DNA from: JAEZHK01 sp040768845
GTDB lineage: Bacteria; Bacillota; Clostridia; Christensenellales; Aristaeellaceae
Assembly: GCA_040768845.1 (NCBI GenBank)
Contig: JAXGME010000007.1
Coordinates: 62,001 to 126,000, forward strand
Direction: 5' to 3'
Length of the DNA stretch: 64,000 nucleotides
In this document: piece after piece, positions 43,859-53,398 of the stretch
How positions within the stretch are numbered: the stretch's first letter is position 1
Layout: each line of letters starts with the position of its first letter
Notes under the pieces: model-generated
Database searches by the model: none
Seen by the model: only the letters and a program-made list of their open reading frames with translations
Told to the model about the DNA's origin: nothing
Position numbers and translations under genes: made by a program

Positions 43859-44650
43859 ATGACGGATCAGATGCAGGCGGAAAGGCTCTGCTGCAACATC
43901 GCGGTGGACTACGCCACCGTGCCGGGCAGCCGCATCCTGCCATTTGAGTTTTCGCTGAACCTCAAGGATTCGGTGCTCGAGCCCGCGCCGGGCCGGCGCC
44001 AGCGGTTTTGCTACCACGTCCGGGCCACGGGCTCGGAGGAATTCTGCTACGCAAACCTCTCGTATTTTATGATCGGCCTGTGCGAGGACATCAACTGTGA
44101 TCACCTGAGCGCGATCACCGTGACGCGCGACGGCATCAGGGAGCCGGTTGTCTTCGGGGAGAACGTCACGCTGATAAAGCCCGATGCGCCCGACCCCAAC
44201 ACCGGCTGCTCGGGCCTCAAGTTCCACTTCCCGCTGGACAAGGTACATGGCGAGATGGACGTAAGCTTTGAACTGACCCAGGCCTTCCGCGTCGGCCCCG
44301 AGCCGCTTGCCGTCTACGGCAGCGGGGTGGCGCGCAACGTGCTGTCACTGTGCGGGCCGTCGTGCCGGCTGGACGAAAACTGCGCCCGCATCGCACACCA
44401 GCACGCCCGCGTCAGCGTGCCCATAAGGCTGGTGCCTTACGTGCGCGTGGGCGAGGCGTCCACCTGGTGCTGCGGCGCGCCCGCGTTTCATCCCGTGTGT
44501 GAGAAGCCGGATCACAACCGTCAGTGCACCTTCATCGTATCGCAGATGATGTGCGTGTCGGTGCCCATCACCTTCTGCGTGGACGCCAACGCGGGCGACG
44601 CCGACATCGAGTGCCTGGAATCGCGCCCCTGCGCGCCGGCCGAGGAATAA
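43859..44650 (+). CDS. Cysteine-rich protein of unknown function
   Basis: A 263-residue protein with about 18 cysteines spread over its length, including pairs and close sets (LCC, LCEDINC, LCGPSC, WCC). No signal peptide or membrane helix is visible. AAAGGAC precedes the ATG at 43859. Cysteine-rich cytosolic proteins with predicted beta structure occur as spore-coat or metal-binding proteins, but I recognise no family. It is divergent from the serpin gene. Confidence 0.7.
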   Translation: MTDQMQAERLCCNIAVDYATVPGSRILPFEFSLNLKDSVLEPAPGRRQRFCYHVRATGSEEFCYANLSYFMIGLCEDINCDHLSAITVTRDGIREPVVFGENVTLIKPDAPDPNTGCSGLKFHFPLDKVHGEMDVSFELTQAFRVGPEPLAVYGSGVARNVLSLCGPSCRLDENCARIAHQHARVSVPIRLVPYVRVGEASTWCCGAPAFHPVCEKPDHNRQCTFIVSQMMCVSVPITFCVDANAGDADIECLESRPCAPAEE

Positions 44651-44661
44651 CCCCGGCGCGG

Positions 44662-44691
44662 TTGACGAAATTTGTCCCTTCATTGTATAAT
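44662..44691 (+). promoter_or_regulatory. Promoter of the recJ-relA-hemZ operon
   Basis: TTGACG -35 (44662-44667), 18-bp spacer and perfect TATAAT -10 (44686-44691), just after the stop of the cysteine-rich gene. Confidence 0.85.
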
Positions 44692-44707
44692 GAACCACTT
44701 GAAGGAA

Positions 44708-44741
44708 CCGCCCGGCCCGCGAGCCTTCGCCGGCCGGGCGG
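44708..44741 (+). promoter_or_regulatory. Strong hairpin in the recJ 5' leader
   Basis: A perfect 10-bp stem (CCGCCCGGCC at 44708-44717, GGCCGGGCGG at 44732-44741) is followed by CCTTTTGG, within 20 nt after the predicted transcription start. It could be a weak attenuator or a stabilising 5' structure. Confidence 0.55.
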
Positions 44742-44772
44742 CCTTTTGGAATCAAGCCGCTCGGAGGATGTC

Positions 44773-47121
44773 ATGCTCAGATGGATGCCGCGAAGCGATT
44801 CGGCCCCGGAGGGGCCGAGCCTGATGGACCGGCTTTTGCGGGCCCGGGGCTTTGAAAGCCCGGAGGCGGCGCGCGCGTTTCTGCGGCCGTCCCGGGCGCA
44901 GCTCGAAGACCCCTTTCGGATGCCCGGCATGCGCGCGGCGGCGGAGCGGATCGACGCGGCCCGGCGCTCGGGACGCGTCATTTGGGTGTATGGCGATTAC
45001 GATGTGGACGGCGTGACCGCCGCGGCGATTCTGACGCGCTTTTTGGCGGCCCTCGGCGCCCGCACCCGGGCGTATATTCCGTCGCGCCACAGCGAGGGCT
45101 ACGGGCTCAACGCCGAAGCGATCCGCAAGATCGCCGGCGAGGACGAAAAGCCGCTGCTGGTTACGGTAGATTGCGGCGTCACCGCGGCGGAGGAAATTGA
45201 GCTCGCCAAGGAGTTGGGGCTGGATCCCATCGTCACCGACCACCACCGGCCGGAGGAAAGGCTTCCGGACTGCCCCGTCGTCAACCCCCTTTTGGGGTAC
45301 CCTTTTCCCGCCCTCTGCGGCGCGGGCGTAGCCTTCAAGCTGTGCCAGGCGCTGGACGACGAGGCAGCCTATGAATGGATTGACCTGGCGGCGCTGGGCA
45401 CGGTGGCCGACGTGGTGCCGCTGACGGGCGAAAACCGGGCGATCACCGCGCTGGGCCTCGCCCGGATCAACGCGCGGCCCCGCCCGGGGCTTCGGGCGCT
45501 GATGCGCCAGGCCGGCGTGAAACCGGGCGAAGTCACCGCCAGCAAAATTGCGTTCCAGCTGGCGCCCCGGCTCAACGCCGGCGGCCGGGTGGACAGCGCG
45601 CTCGATTCGCTGGCGCTTCTGACGGCCGAAACCGAGGCCGAGGCCGAACCGCTGGCAAGCACTCTGGAAGAAAAAAACCAGGAGCGCAAGCGGCTTGAGC
45701 GGGAGATCCTCGAGGGCGCGGAAGCGCAGCTTCGGGAATTTGACTTTGCGTCCCGCCGCGTCATCGCACTCGCCGGGGAAGGCTGGAACGCGGGTGTGCT
45801 GGGGCTGGCCGCGTCGCGGCTGGTGGAAAAGTACAACCTGCCCACGGTGCTGATGCGCCGGGAGGGCGGTGTGCTTCACGGCTCCTGCCGCTCCATCCCG
45901 GGGGTGGACATCTTCAAAATGCTCACAGCCGTTTCCGGCCTTCTGACCCGCTTCGGCGGCCACGGCCAGGCCGCCGGCCTGACGCTTGCGGAGGAAAACC
46001 TTCCGGCCTTTTGCGGGGCGCTGGACGACGCCATTTCCCGGGCGGCGGACCCCGAGAGCTTTGTACCCGCCGCGCGCTACGACATGGCGCTGCCGCTGTC
46101 CCGGCTCGAGGACGATTTTGTGTCCTCCCTCGCGCTTTTCGAGCCCACCGGCTTTGGAAACCCCGCGCCGGTGTTTCTGACGGAGGCCGTCATTGAGAGC
46201 CGCGAGGCGGTGGGCGCGGAGAAGGCGCACCTTCGGCTCCGGCTCCGGGACGGCGGAAAAAGCCTGCCGGGCATCGCCTTTTCGATGGGGCCGCGGGCGG
46301 GGTCGCTGCCGGAGGGCGCCCGGGTTCGCGCGCTGTACGCGCCGCGCGTCAGCGCCTTTCGCGGGCAGGAATACGTGGATTGCCAGGTCCGGGAAATCGG
46401 CCCTTTGGATTGCGAGGGCGCATTTCTCGCCTCCGGATCGGATTTTGACCGCGCGTTCCAAACATTCTTAACAAACAGGCTCTATAATAAGGCATACTCC
46501 GCGCCCGCGGACGGCGTCTGGCGCGGATTTGACGAAATTTTCGCCGCGCTGAAGGATTCGCCGCGGGGCACGCTGGTGTTGGCGGCGACGGAAGATGCGG
46601 CGCTTCCGTTCCTGCGGGCCGCCAAGGAGCGCGCGCCCGACCGGATGGACGTTTCTGTCGGCGCTTTTCCGGACGACCGGCGCGCTTTCAACGCCTTTTG
46701 CCTGCTGCCGCCGGGCGAACCGCCCTCGGGATACCCCCGGCGATTCAGCCTGGACGCGCCCTCGTCCTTCTGGGCCTACCCGGTCCTGGAGCCGGAATTG
46801 CCCCCGCCGGGCGGCGTGCCGTTTCCCGATGTGGACGGTCTTCGGCGGGTGTTTGTCGCCGCGAGGGACCTCGCCCGCAGGCCCAGCGCGGCAAAGGCGC
46901 TGAACGAGGTTGCGAAGGACCTTGGAACCGAGGCGGGCCTTCCGGCCTGCACCGCCTTTGCGGCGCTGACGATTCTCGCCGACATGAACCTGATCGTCCT
47001 CCGGGACGAGCGGCCCTTTGTGGAGGTGCCGCCGCCCCGAAAGGCCGATCCCAACGACAACCCCGCGTTTCAATGGATGCGGCGAATGTCTCGATGGGGA
47101 GGTGAACCGCTTGACACATGA
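44773..47121 (+). CDS. recJ: Single-stranded-DNA exonuclease RecJ
   Basis: A 782-residue DHH-family exonuclease acting 5'-3' in recombination and repair. Motif I is VYGDYDVDGVTAAA, the DHH motif VTDHHRP, and the DHHA1 domain contains RFGGHGQAAGLTL. The C-terminal extension of about 200 residues is the Firmicutes-type RecJ tail. The ATG at 44773 follows GGAGG by 5 nt. Confidence 0.95.
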   Translation: MLRWMPRSDSAPEGPSLMDRLLRARGFESPEAARAFLRPSRAQLEDPFRMPGMRAAAERIDAARRSGRVIWVYGDYDVDGVTAAAILTRFLAALGARTRAYIPSRHSEGYGLNAEAIRKIAGEDEKPLLVTVDCGVTAAEEIELAKELGLDPIVTDHHRPEERLPDCPVVNPLLGYPFPALCGAGVAFKLCQALDDEAAYEWIDLAALGTVADVVPLTGENRAITALGLARINARPRPGLRALMRQAGVKPGEVTASKIAFQLAPRLNAGGRVDSALDSLALLTAETEAEAEPLASTLEEKNQERKRLEREILEGAEAQLREFDFASRRVIALAGEGWNAGVLGLAASRLVEKYNLPTVLMRREGGVLHGSCRSIPGVDIFKMLTAVSGLLTRFGGHGQAAGLTLAEENLPAFCGALDDAISRAADPESFVPAARYDMALPLSRLEDDFVSSLALFEPTGFGNPAPVFLTEAVIESREAVGAEKAHLRLRLRDGGKSLPGIAFSMGPRAGSLPEGARVRALYAPRVSAFRGQEYVDCQVREIGPLDCEGAFLASGSDFDRAFQTFLTNRLYNKAYSAPADGVWRGFDEIFAALKDSPRGTLVLAATEDAALPFLRAAKERAPDRMDVSVGAFPDDRRAFNAFCLLPPGEPPSGYPRRFSLDAPSSFWAYPVLEPELPPPGGVPFPDVDGLRRVFVAARDLARRPSAAKALNEVAKDLGTEAGLPACTAFAALTILADMNLIVLRDERPFVEVPPPRKADPNDNPAFQWMRRMSRWGGEPLDT

Positions 47122-49459
47122 CGAAACCCGGCCCGGTACCGGCCCGGCGAAACCCGCGCAACCGGAAGCGATCGCCCCCGCCGAGGGCGCCGCCGCGTGC
47201 GCCGAGGGCGGCGCGAAGGCGTGTCCGCTGCCCCGTCCGGTTCCAAAGCCTGACGAGGGCGCCGCGCTCGAGGAGCAGGACCCGCAGCTGAGCGCACTGC
47301 TCGCCAAGATGCGCCACTTCCACCCCAACGAGGACCTCAAGCTGGTGGAGCGCGCCTACAATTACGCGCAGGAGCGCCATGCCGGCCAGAAGCGAAAGAG
47401 CGGCAAGCCCTACTTCACCCACCCCTACCGCGTGGCCGACATCCTGGCGGACCTGATGCTGGACGCCACCACCGTGGCGGCGGGGCTTTTGCACGACACC
47501 GTGGAGGACTGCGAGGACTGCGACATCCACACCATCGAACATCTCTTCGGCCCGGAGGTCGCGCAGCTGGTGGACGGCGTCACCAAGCTCAGCCGGCTGG
47601 ACCTGGCCTCCCGCGAGGAGCAGCAGGCCGAAAGCCTGCGCAAGATGTTCTTTGCCATGGCCAAGGACATCCGCGTGGTGCTGATCAAGCTGGCCGACCG
47701 GCTGCACAACATGCGCACGCTGAAATTCCAGGACCCGAAGCGCCAGCAGCGCATCGCCCGGGAGACGCTGGACGTGTACGCGCCGCTGGCCCATCGGCTG
47801 GGCATGAGCACCATCAAATGGGAACTGGAAGACCTGTCGCTGCGCTACATCGACCCGGAGGGGTACTACGACCTGGTCGAAAAGGTGGGCATGAAGCGCG
47901 AGGAGCGCGAAAAGTCCATCAAAAACGTCATCAACGTACTGCACGAAAAGCTGGGCGAGCAGGGCATCACGGCCGAAATCGACGGCCGGCCCAAGCATTT
48001 CTATTCCATCTACCGGAAGATGAAGAGCCAGAACAAGACCTTCGACCAGATCTACGATCTGATCGCGGTCCGCGTGATCGTCGAAACCATTCCGGACTGC
48101 TACGCCGCCCTGGGCGTGGTGCACACGCTGTGGACGCAGGTGCCCAACCGGTTCAAGGATTACATCTCCATGCCCAAGCCCAACATGTACCAGTCGCTGC
48201 ACACCACGGTGGTGGGCATGGGCGGCATGCCCTTTGAGGTGCAGATCCGCACCCGGGAAATGCACCGCACGGCGGAATTCGGCATCGCGGCCCACTGGCG
48301 CTACAAGGAGGGCCGGCAGGCTGACGCGCTGGATGACAAGCTCTACTGGCTGAGGCAGATTCTCGACTGGCAGAACGAAACCCGCGACCCCGGCGAATTC
48401 ATGGACGCGCTGAAGGTGGATCTGTTCTCCGACGAGGTGTTCGTGTTCACGCCCAAGGGCGATGTGATCTCCATGCCCCGGGGGGCGACGCCGGTGGACT
48501 TTGCCTACTCCATCCACACCGCCGTGGGCAATAAGTGCGTGGGTGCCAAGATCAACGGCCGCATCGTGCCGCTGTCCACCGAGCTGGAAAACGGCGACTT
48601 TGTGGAGATCATGACCTCCTCCTCGTCCCACGGCCCGTCCAGGGACTGGCTGCAACTGGTCAAGACCAGCGAGGCGCGCTCCAAGATCCGCGCCTGGTTC
48701 AAGCACGAATTCAAGGACGAAAACATGGCCAAGGGGCGCGACATGCTGGAAAAGGAGGCCAAGCGCCTGGGCTATCAGTGGCCCCAGCTCAACAAGAGCG
48801 AGTTTCTGGAGCCGCTTTACAGGCGCTACACCCTCTCGTCGCTGGACGATCTCTATGTGACGGTGGGCTTTGGCGGGCTGTCCACCGGCCAGATTCTGAA
48901 CCGGCTGGTCGAATCCTATAAAAAGACCTTGAAGCTCCCGGAGCCCGACCCGGCCAAGCTGGCGGCAGAGGCGCAGCAGCGCGCCCGCGCCGAGGCGCAA
49001 AAGCGCACGGTCAGCCACGGCGTGGTGGTGGAGGGCGAACCGGGCATGCTGGTGCGCTTTGCCAAGTGCTGCACGCCGCTGCCGGGCGACGAAATCGTGG
49101 GCTACATCACCCGGGGGCGCGGCGTGTCGGTGCACCGCAGCGACTGCGTGAACATGGCGGAATTCGCCCGGGAGCCCGAGCGGCTGATTCACGTCAGCTG
49201 GCAGGGCGACGAGGGCGCTGGCTACAACGCCGACATCCAGATCATCGCCTACGACAGGATTGGCCTCCTGGCCGAGATCTCGGCGCTCTTCGCCAAGCTG
49301 GAGGTTTCCATCATAGCGCTGTCCGCCCGGGTGGACAAAAACAAAAACACCGCCATCAACGTGACGCTGAGCCTCAAAAATACCAAGCAGCTGGAAACCA
49401 TCATCAAACAGCTTCAGAAGCGGTCGGACATCATCGAGGTGTTCCGGGTGAGCGCCTGA
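47111..49459 (+). CDS. relA: Bifunctional (p)ppGpp synthetase/hydrolase RelA/SpoT
   Basis: A 782-residue alarmone enzyme. Domains in order: a low-complexity Ala/Pro-rich N-terminal tail (about 60 residues), HD hydrolase (THPYRVADIL, LLHDTVED), synthetase (GRPKHFYSIYRKM, LHTTVVG), TGS (VFTPKGDVISMPRGATPVDFAY), a zinc-finger-like region (VRFAKCCTPLPGDEI) and ACT. The intact HD motif predicts hydrolase activity too. The TTG start at 47111 has GGAGG 8 nt upstream and overlaps recJ by 11 nt. Confidence 0.95.
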   Translation: MTHDETRPGTGPAKPAQPEAIAPAEGAAACAEGGAKACPLPRPVPKPDEGAALEEQDPQLSALLAKMRHFHPNEDLKLVERAYNYAQERHAGQKRKSGKPYFTHPYRVADILADLMLDATTVAAGLLHDTVEDCEDCDIHTIEHLFGPEVAQLVDGVTKLSRLDLASREEQQAESLRKMFFAMAKDIRVVLIKLADRLHNMRTLKFQDPKRQQRIARETLDVYAPLAHRLGMSTIKWELEDLSLRYIDPEGYYDLVEKVGMKREEREKSIKNVINVLHEKLGEQGITAEIDGRPKHFYSIYRKMKSQNKTFDQIYDLIAVRVIVETIPDCYAALGVVHTLWTQVPNRFKDYISMPKPNMYQSLHTTVVGMGGMPFEVQIRTREMHRTAEFGIAAHWRYKEGRQADALDDKLYWLRQILDWQNETRDPGEFMDALKVDLFSDEVFVFTPKGDVISMPRGATPVDFAYSIHTAVGNKCVGAKINGRIVPLSTELENGDFVEIMTSSSSHGPSRDWLQLVKTSEARSKIRAWFKHEFKDENMAKGRDMLEKEAKRLGYQWPQLNKSEFLEPLYRRYTLSSLDDLYVTVGFGGLSTGQILNRLVESYKKTLKLPEPDPAKLAAEAQQRARAEAQKRTVSHGVVVEGEPGMLVRFAKCCTPLPGDEIVGYITRGRGVSVHRSDCVNMAEFAREPERLIHVSWQGDEGAGYNADIQIIAYDRIGLLAEISALFAKLEVSIIALSARVDKNKNTAINVTLSLKNTKQLETIIKQLQKRSDIIEVFRVSA

Positions 49460-49908
49460 TGAGGCTGGTGGTGCAGCGCGTGACCCGCGCGAAGGTGACG
49501 GTGGGCGGCCGCGTCACCGGTGAGATCGGCCGGGGCTACCTGGTGCTGGCGGGCGTGGAGGCGGGCGATACCGACGAGGACATGCGCTATGGCGTCGAAA
49601 AGCTCTCCGGCCTGCGCGTGTTTGAGGACGACGCGGGCAAGATGAACCGTTCCATCGGGGAGGCGGGCGGCTCGGTGCTGCTGGTCTCCCAGTTTACGCT
49701 GCTGGGCGACGCGCGGCACGGCCGCCGGCCCAGCTTCTCAAACGCCGCACGGCCCGAGGTCGCCGCCCCGATGATCGACCGGATGGCCGAAGCCATCGCC
49801 GGGCGCGGCATCCCGGTGGCGCGGGGTGAATTTGGCGCCGACATGCAGGTGAAGCTGATCAACGACGGGCCCGTCACCATTTTGCTGGACAGCAAAAAGA
49901 CGTTTTGA
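49459..49908 (+). CDS. dtd: D-aminoacyl-tRNA deacylase
   Basis: 149 residues. MRLVVQRVTRAKVTVGG, the catalytic SQFTLLGDARHGRRPSFSNAA region and the Gly-Pro loop (NDGPVTILL) identify DTD, which frees tRNA from D-amino acids and glycine mischarging. TGATG overlap with relA, the standard Firmicutes pairing. Confidence 0.96.
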   Translation: MRLVVQRVTRAKVTVGGRVTGEIGRGYLVLAGVEAGDTDEDMRYGVEKLSGLRVFEDDAGKMNRSIGEAGGSVLLVSQFTLLGDARHGRRPSFSNAARPEVAAPMIDRMAEAIAGRGIPVARGEFGADMQVKLINDGPVTILLDSKKTF

Positions 49909-49934
49909 TTTCTGACACCGCGAAGGAGCGCACC

Positions 49935-50564
49935 ATGGAAGACTTCAAATCAAGGCGCATCGAATGCGGCGGCTACGCCGCCAACAGCTATCTACTCTTC
50001 AGGCCCTCGCGGGAGGATGCGCTTCTGATCGACGCAGGCGACGATTTTGACGCGCTGATGGCAAAGATTGAAACCTCCGGAAAGCGCCTGACGGATATCC
50101 TCCTGACCCACGGCCACTTCGACCACATCATCACGGCCAAGGCCCTTCGGGATGCCACCGGCGCGCGCATCCACATTCACCCGCTGGACGCGGCCTATCT
50201 TCGCAACCCCGCGCTCAACATGCTGGGCATGGTGGAGGCCACCAAGACGCCCTTTGAGCCCTTCAGCGCCGACGCAATGCTCTCCGAAGGGCCGATGCTG
50301 GCGGCGGGGCTGTCCATCCAGGTGATCGCCTGCCCCGGCCACACGCCGGGCGGCGTCAGCTTTTACCTGCCGGAACAGCGGGCGCTCTACAGCGGCGACA
50401 CGCTCTTCAGCGTGGGCTTCGGGCGCTACGACCTGCCCGGCGGCAACGTGCGCGCCCTGTACGCGTCCATCAAGCGGCTGACCGCACTGCCCGGCCTCAC
50501 GCTGCTGCTGCCGGGCCACGGCGGCAGCGCGCCGCTTAGGCAGGTGGCGGAGGAGTACAAATGA
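49935..50564 (+). CDS. Metallo-beta-lactamase-fold hydrolase (glyoxalase II-like)
   Basis: A 209-residue hydrolase with the zinc motif THGHFDH, further ligands in CPGHTPGG, SGDTLF and PGHGG. It belongs to the small glyoxalase II-like group encoded between dtd and hemZ in Clostridia; the substrate may be a glutathione- or bacillithiol-free thioester. AAGGAG precedes the ATG. Confidence 0.9.
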   Translation: MEDFKSRRIECGGYAANSYLLFRPSREDALLIDAGDDFDALMAKIETSGKRLTDILLTHGHFDHIITAKALRDATGARIHIHPLDAAYLRNPALNMLGMVEATKTPFEPFSADAMLSEGPMLAAGLSIQVIACPGHTPGGVSFYLPEQRALYSGDTLFSVGFGRYDLPGGNVRALYASIKRLTALPGLTLLLPGHGGSAPLRQVAEEYK

Positions 50565-51994
50565 TCCAACTCATCACCAATGCGCCGGCTTATTTCGCGG
50601 ATCTGGCGGACGTGGCGCGCATATTCTTTGACGAACCCGTCCGCCCGAACGAGGGGGATCGGCGGATTGAGCATGCCCATGTGCGGACGGATGACGGTTT
50701 TGAGGAGGTCTGCGCCTACGACGGCCGGCGCCTCGCCGTCAAGGTGCCCGCGGCCGAGGGCGCCCTCGAGCAGAAGCGGCTGATCAAGCGCGCCGCCAAG
50801 ACGTGTCTGTATGGCCTTCTGAAGGAGGCCGTCGGCTTTTCCCCGCCCTGGGGCTCGCTGACCGGCATCCGGCCCACCCGCCTCTTCTACGAGGCGCTGG
50901 CGTCGGGCAAGACCGATGCCGAGGCCGCCCGCTGGCTGACCGAGACCTTTGACGTGGCGCCCGCGAAGGCGGATCTGCTCGGAGACATCGTCCGGACCCA
51001 GCGGTCGGCGCCCGCCGCCGCGCCGGACGAGTACGACCTCTACGTCGCCATCCCCTTCTGCCCCACGCGGTGCGACTACTGCGCCTTCCCCGCGGAGGCG
51101 GTCGGCCGCCGCAACCGCATGGAGCCCTATCTGGCGGCGCTGATGCGGGAAATTGACCTGACCGCGCTGATGATGGCCCGCAAGGGGCTGAAGCTCCGGG
51201 CGGGGTACCTGGGCGGCGGCACCCCCACGACCCTCAGCGCCATGCAGCTGGACCGGATCCTCACCACCCTCCGGTGGAAGTTCCCCGGCGCGCTGGAGTG
51301 GACGGTGGAGGCGGGCCGGCCCGACACCATCACCCGCGAAAAGCTGAGCGTGCTGCGGGATCTGGCGGTGGACCGCATCTGCATCAACCCGCAGACCTTT
51401 AACGATGAAACGCTGCGCCGCATCGGCCGGGCGCACACCGCCCGGGACATCCTGGACGCCTTTGAACTGGCCCGGTCCTTCGACTTCCGGAACATCAATA
51501 TGGACCTGATTGCCGCGCTGCCCGGCGAAACGCGCGCGGATTTTGACCATACGCTGGATGCCGCGCTCGCCCTTAAGCCGGAGGGGATCACGGTGCACAC
51601 GCTGGCCGTCAAGCGCGCCAGCCGCCTGCACGAGGCGGGCTTCTCCCCGGAGGAATCCGGCGCGGCGGCGTGGATGGTGGACGAGGCCCGCGCGCGCCTG
51701 ACCGGCGCGCTCTATCAGCCCTACTACCTCTACCGGCAGAAGCACATGGCGGACAACCTGGAAAACGTGGGCTATGCCAAACCGCGCTGCGCCTGCCTGT
51801 ACAACATCGACAACATGGAGGAGACGGCCAGCGTGCTGGCGCTGGGTGCCGGCGCCATCACCAAATGGGTCTACCCCCGGGAAAAGCGCATCGAGCGCGC
51901 GCCCAATGTGCGCAACATCGAAGCCTATATCCGCGGCGCTGATGAGATGGCCGCGCGCAAGCATAAACTGATCTTCGGGAGTGAAGCATTTTGA
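50561..51994 (+). CDS. hemZ: Radical SAM coproporphyrinogen dehydrogenase HemZ
   Basis: A 477-residue radical SAM enzyme. The SAM cluster motif CPTRCDYC places Cys at 167, 171 and 174; GGGTPTTL and ERA-type segments follow, and the N-terminal HemZ domain contains WGSLTGIRPTRL. It is related to oxygen-independent coproporphyrinogen oxidase, though HemZ members may have a different exact reaction. ATGA overlap with the MBL gene. Confidence 0.9.
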   Translation: MIQLITNAPAYFADLADVARIFFDEPVRPNEGDRRIEHAHVRTDDGFEEVCAYDGRRLAVKVPAAEGALEQKRLIKRAAKTCLYGLLKEAVGFSPPWGSLTGIRPTRLFYEALASGKTDAEAARWLTETFDVAPAKADLLGDIVRTQRSAPAAAPDEYDLYVAIPFCPTRCDYCAFPAEAVGRRNRMEPYLAALMREIDLTALMMARKGLKLRAGYLGGGTPTTLSAMQLDRILTTLRWKFPGALEWTVEAGRPDTITREKLSVLRDLAVDRICINPQTFNDETLRRIGRAHTARDILDAFELARSFDFRNINMDLIAALPGETRADFDHTLDAALALKPEGITVHTLAVKRASRLHEAGFSPEESGAAAWMVDEARARLTGALYQPYYLYRQKHMADNLENVGYAKPRCACLYNIDNMEETASVLALGAGAITKWVYPREKRIERAPNVRNIEAYIRGADEMAARKHKLIFGSEAF

Positions 51995-52626
51995 AAAACT
52001 GGTGGATTCCCGTCGTCGTCATCGCCCTGGCGGTGGCCATCGCGCTGACGGTCATCGGCTTTCGGCGGATCGGCCGGGAAACGCAGGTGGCTGAGGACGT
52101 GCCCAATCCGATCGCAACCATCACCATGGAGGACGGCGGCGTGATCACGCTGGAGCTGTACCCCCGCGTCGCGCCCAACACCGTGGCCAACTTCATCACC
52201 CTGGCCCAGTCCGGTTTTTACGACGGGCTGATCTTCCACCGGGTGATCCCCGGCTTCATGATCCAGGGCGGCGACCCCACCGGCACCGGCACCGGCGGCC
52301 CCGGCTACACCATCAAGGGCGAATTTGCCGACAACGGCGTTCAAAACGACATCTCCCACGACCGCGGCGTGATCTCCATGGCCCGCGGCAACGACTATGA
52401 CTCCGCCGGCAGCCAGTTCTTCATCGTGCACATGCGCGCCAAGAGCCTGGACGGCCAGTATGCGGCCTTCGGCAAGGTCACGAGCGGCATGGACGTGGTG
52501 GACAAGATCGCCAACACCCCCACCGACGCCTCCGACCGCCCGCTGGTGGAGTGTCGGATGAAGTCCGTCACCGTGGACACCTTCAGCTATCAGTATACCG
52601 TCGTCAAGATCGAGGAAAATCAATAA
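51991..52626 (+). CDS. Membrane-anchored cyclophilin-type peptidyl-prolyl isomerase
   Basis: A 211-residue protein with an N-terminal membrane anchor (WWIPVVVIALAVAIALTVIGF), then a cyclophilin domain (FHRVIPGFMIQGGDPTGTG, GSQFFIVH, YAAFGKV). It probably folds proteins outside the membrane. The TTG start overlaps the hemZ stop (TTGA). A soluble copy follows. Confidence 0.93.
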   Translation: MKNWWIPVVVIALAVAIALTVIGFRRIGRETQVAEDVPNPIATITMEDGGVITLELYPRVAPNTVANFITLAQSGFYDGLIFHRVIPGFMIQGGDPTGTGTGGPGYTIKGEFADNGVQNDISHDRGVISMARGNDYDSAGSQFFIVHMRAKSLDGQYAAFGKVTSGMDVVDKIANTPTDASDRPLVECRMKSVTVDTFSYQYTVVKIEENQ

Positions 52627-52848
52627 TCGAGGAGGGCTTCCATGAATCCGATCGTAACCTTTGAGATGGAGAACGGCAACACCTTCACCGCCGAGCTTTA
52701 CCCGGACGTCGCGCCCAACACCGTGGCCAACTTTGTCACCCTGGTGCAGTCCGGCTTTTACGACGGGCTGATCTTCCACCGGGTGATCCCCGGCTTCATG
52801 ATCCAGGGCGGCGACCCCACCGGCACCGGCACCGGCGGCCCCGGCTAC
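52167..52848 (+). repeat. Tandem duplication within the two cyclophilin genes
   Basis: At an exact 540-bp offset, 52216-52308 equals 52756-52848 base for base (93 nt), and 52167-52193 equals 52707-52733 (27 nt), while flanking parts of the genes have diverged. Confidence 0.9.
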
Positions 52849-53154
52849 CGCATCCGCGGCGAGTTCTCCGCCAATGGCGTCCCCAACGCCCTCCGGCACA
52901 CCCGCGGCGTGCTGTCCATGGCGCGCTCCATGATGAAGGACTCCGCCGGCAGCCAGTTCTTCGTCATGCACGCCGACGCGCCCCATCTGGACGGGCAGTA
53001 TGCGGCCTTCGGCAAGGTGACGGGCGGCCTTGAAACCGTGGACGCCATCGCCGCCGCCCGCACCGGCGCGCAGGATCGTCCGGTCGCCGACCAGCGCATC
53101 CTGAAAGCCACGGTGGACACCCGGGGACAGGCCTATACGGTGCAGAAGATGTAA
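52642..53154 (+). CDS. Cytosolic cyclophilin-type peptidyl-prolyl isomerase
   Basis: A 170-residue cyclophilin without anchor, the same catalytic motifs as the upstream copy (FHRVIPGFMIQGG, SQFFVMH). GAGGAGGG precedes the ATG. The two genes share long identical DNA blocks, so they arose by tandem duplication. Confidence 0.94.
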   Translation: MNPIVTFEMENGNTFTAELYPDVAPNTVANFVTLVQSGFYDGLIFHRVIPGFMIQGGDPTGTGTGGPGYRIRGEFSANGVPNALRHTRGVLSMARSMMKDSAGSQFFVMHADAPHLDGQYAAFGKVTGGLETVDAIAAARTGAQDRPVADQRILKATVDTRGQAYTVQKM

Positions 53155-53244
53155 CCGTTTTCCCGAATAATCGGGCTTTCTTCTGTTAATTTTTTAAAGC
53201 CATGGCGGCGCACTTTTGCCCCGTTTCCCTCGCGATCATCGCCT

Positions 53245-53280
53245 GACCGCCCGACGGAATGCCCGTCAGGCGGTCTTTTT
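53245..53280 (+). terminator. Terminator of the recJ-cyclophilin operon
   Basis: A GACCGCC/GGCGGTC stem (53245-53251 with 53269-53275) with an inner GACGG/CCGTC helix, then five T. The interval 53155-53479 otherwise holds only the next promoter. Confidence 0.88.
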
Positions 53281-53398
53281 GTGTCAAAAATACGTCTTTT
53301 TTTCCAACGCGGCCAGGATCCAGCCATTTCGGGGCGCGCCATGGTTTGAGCGGAGGCTGTCCCGCGCCCTCGAAAATGATTACATTACGTATTACGCA

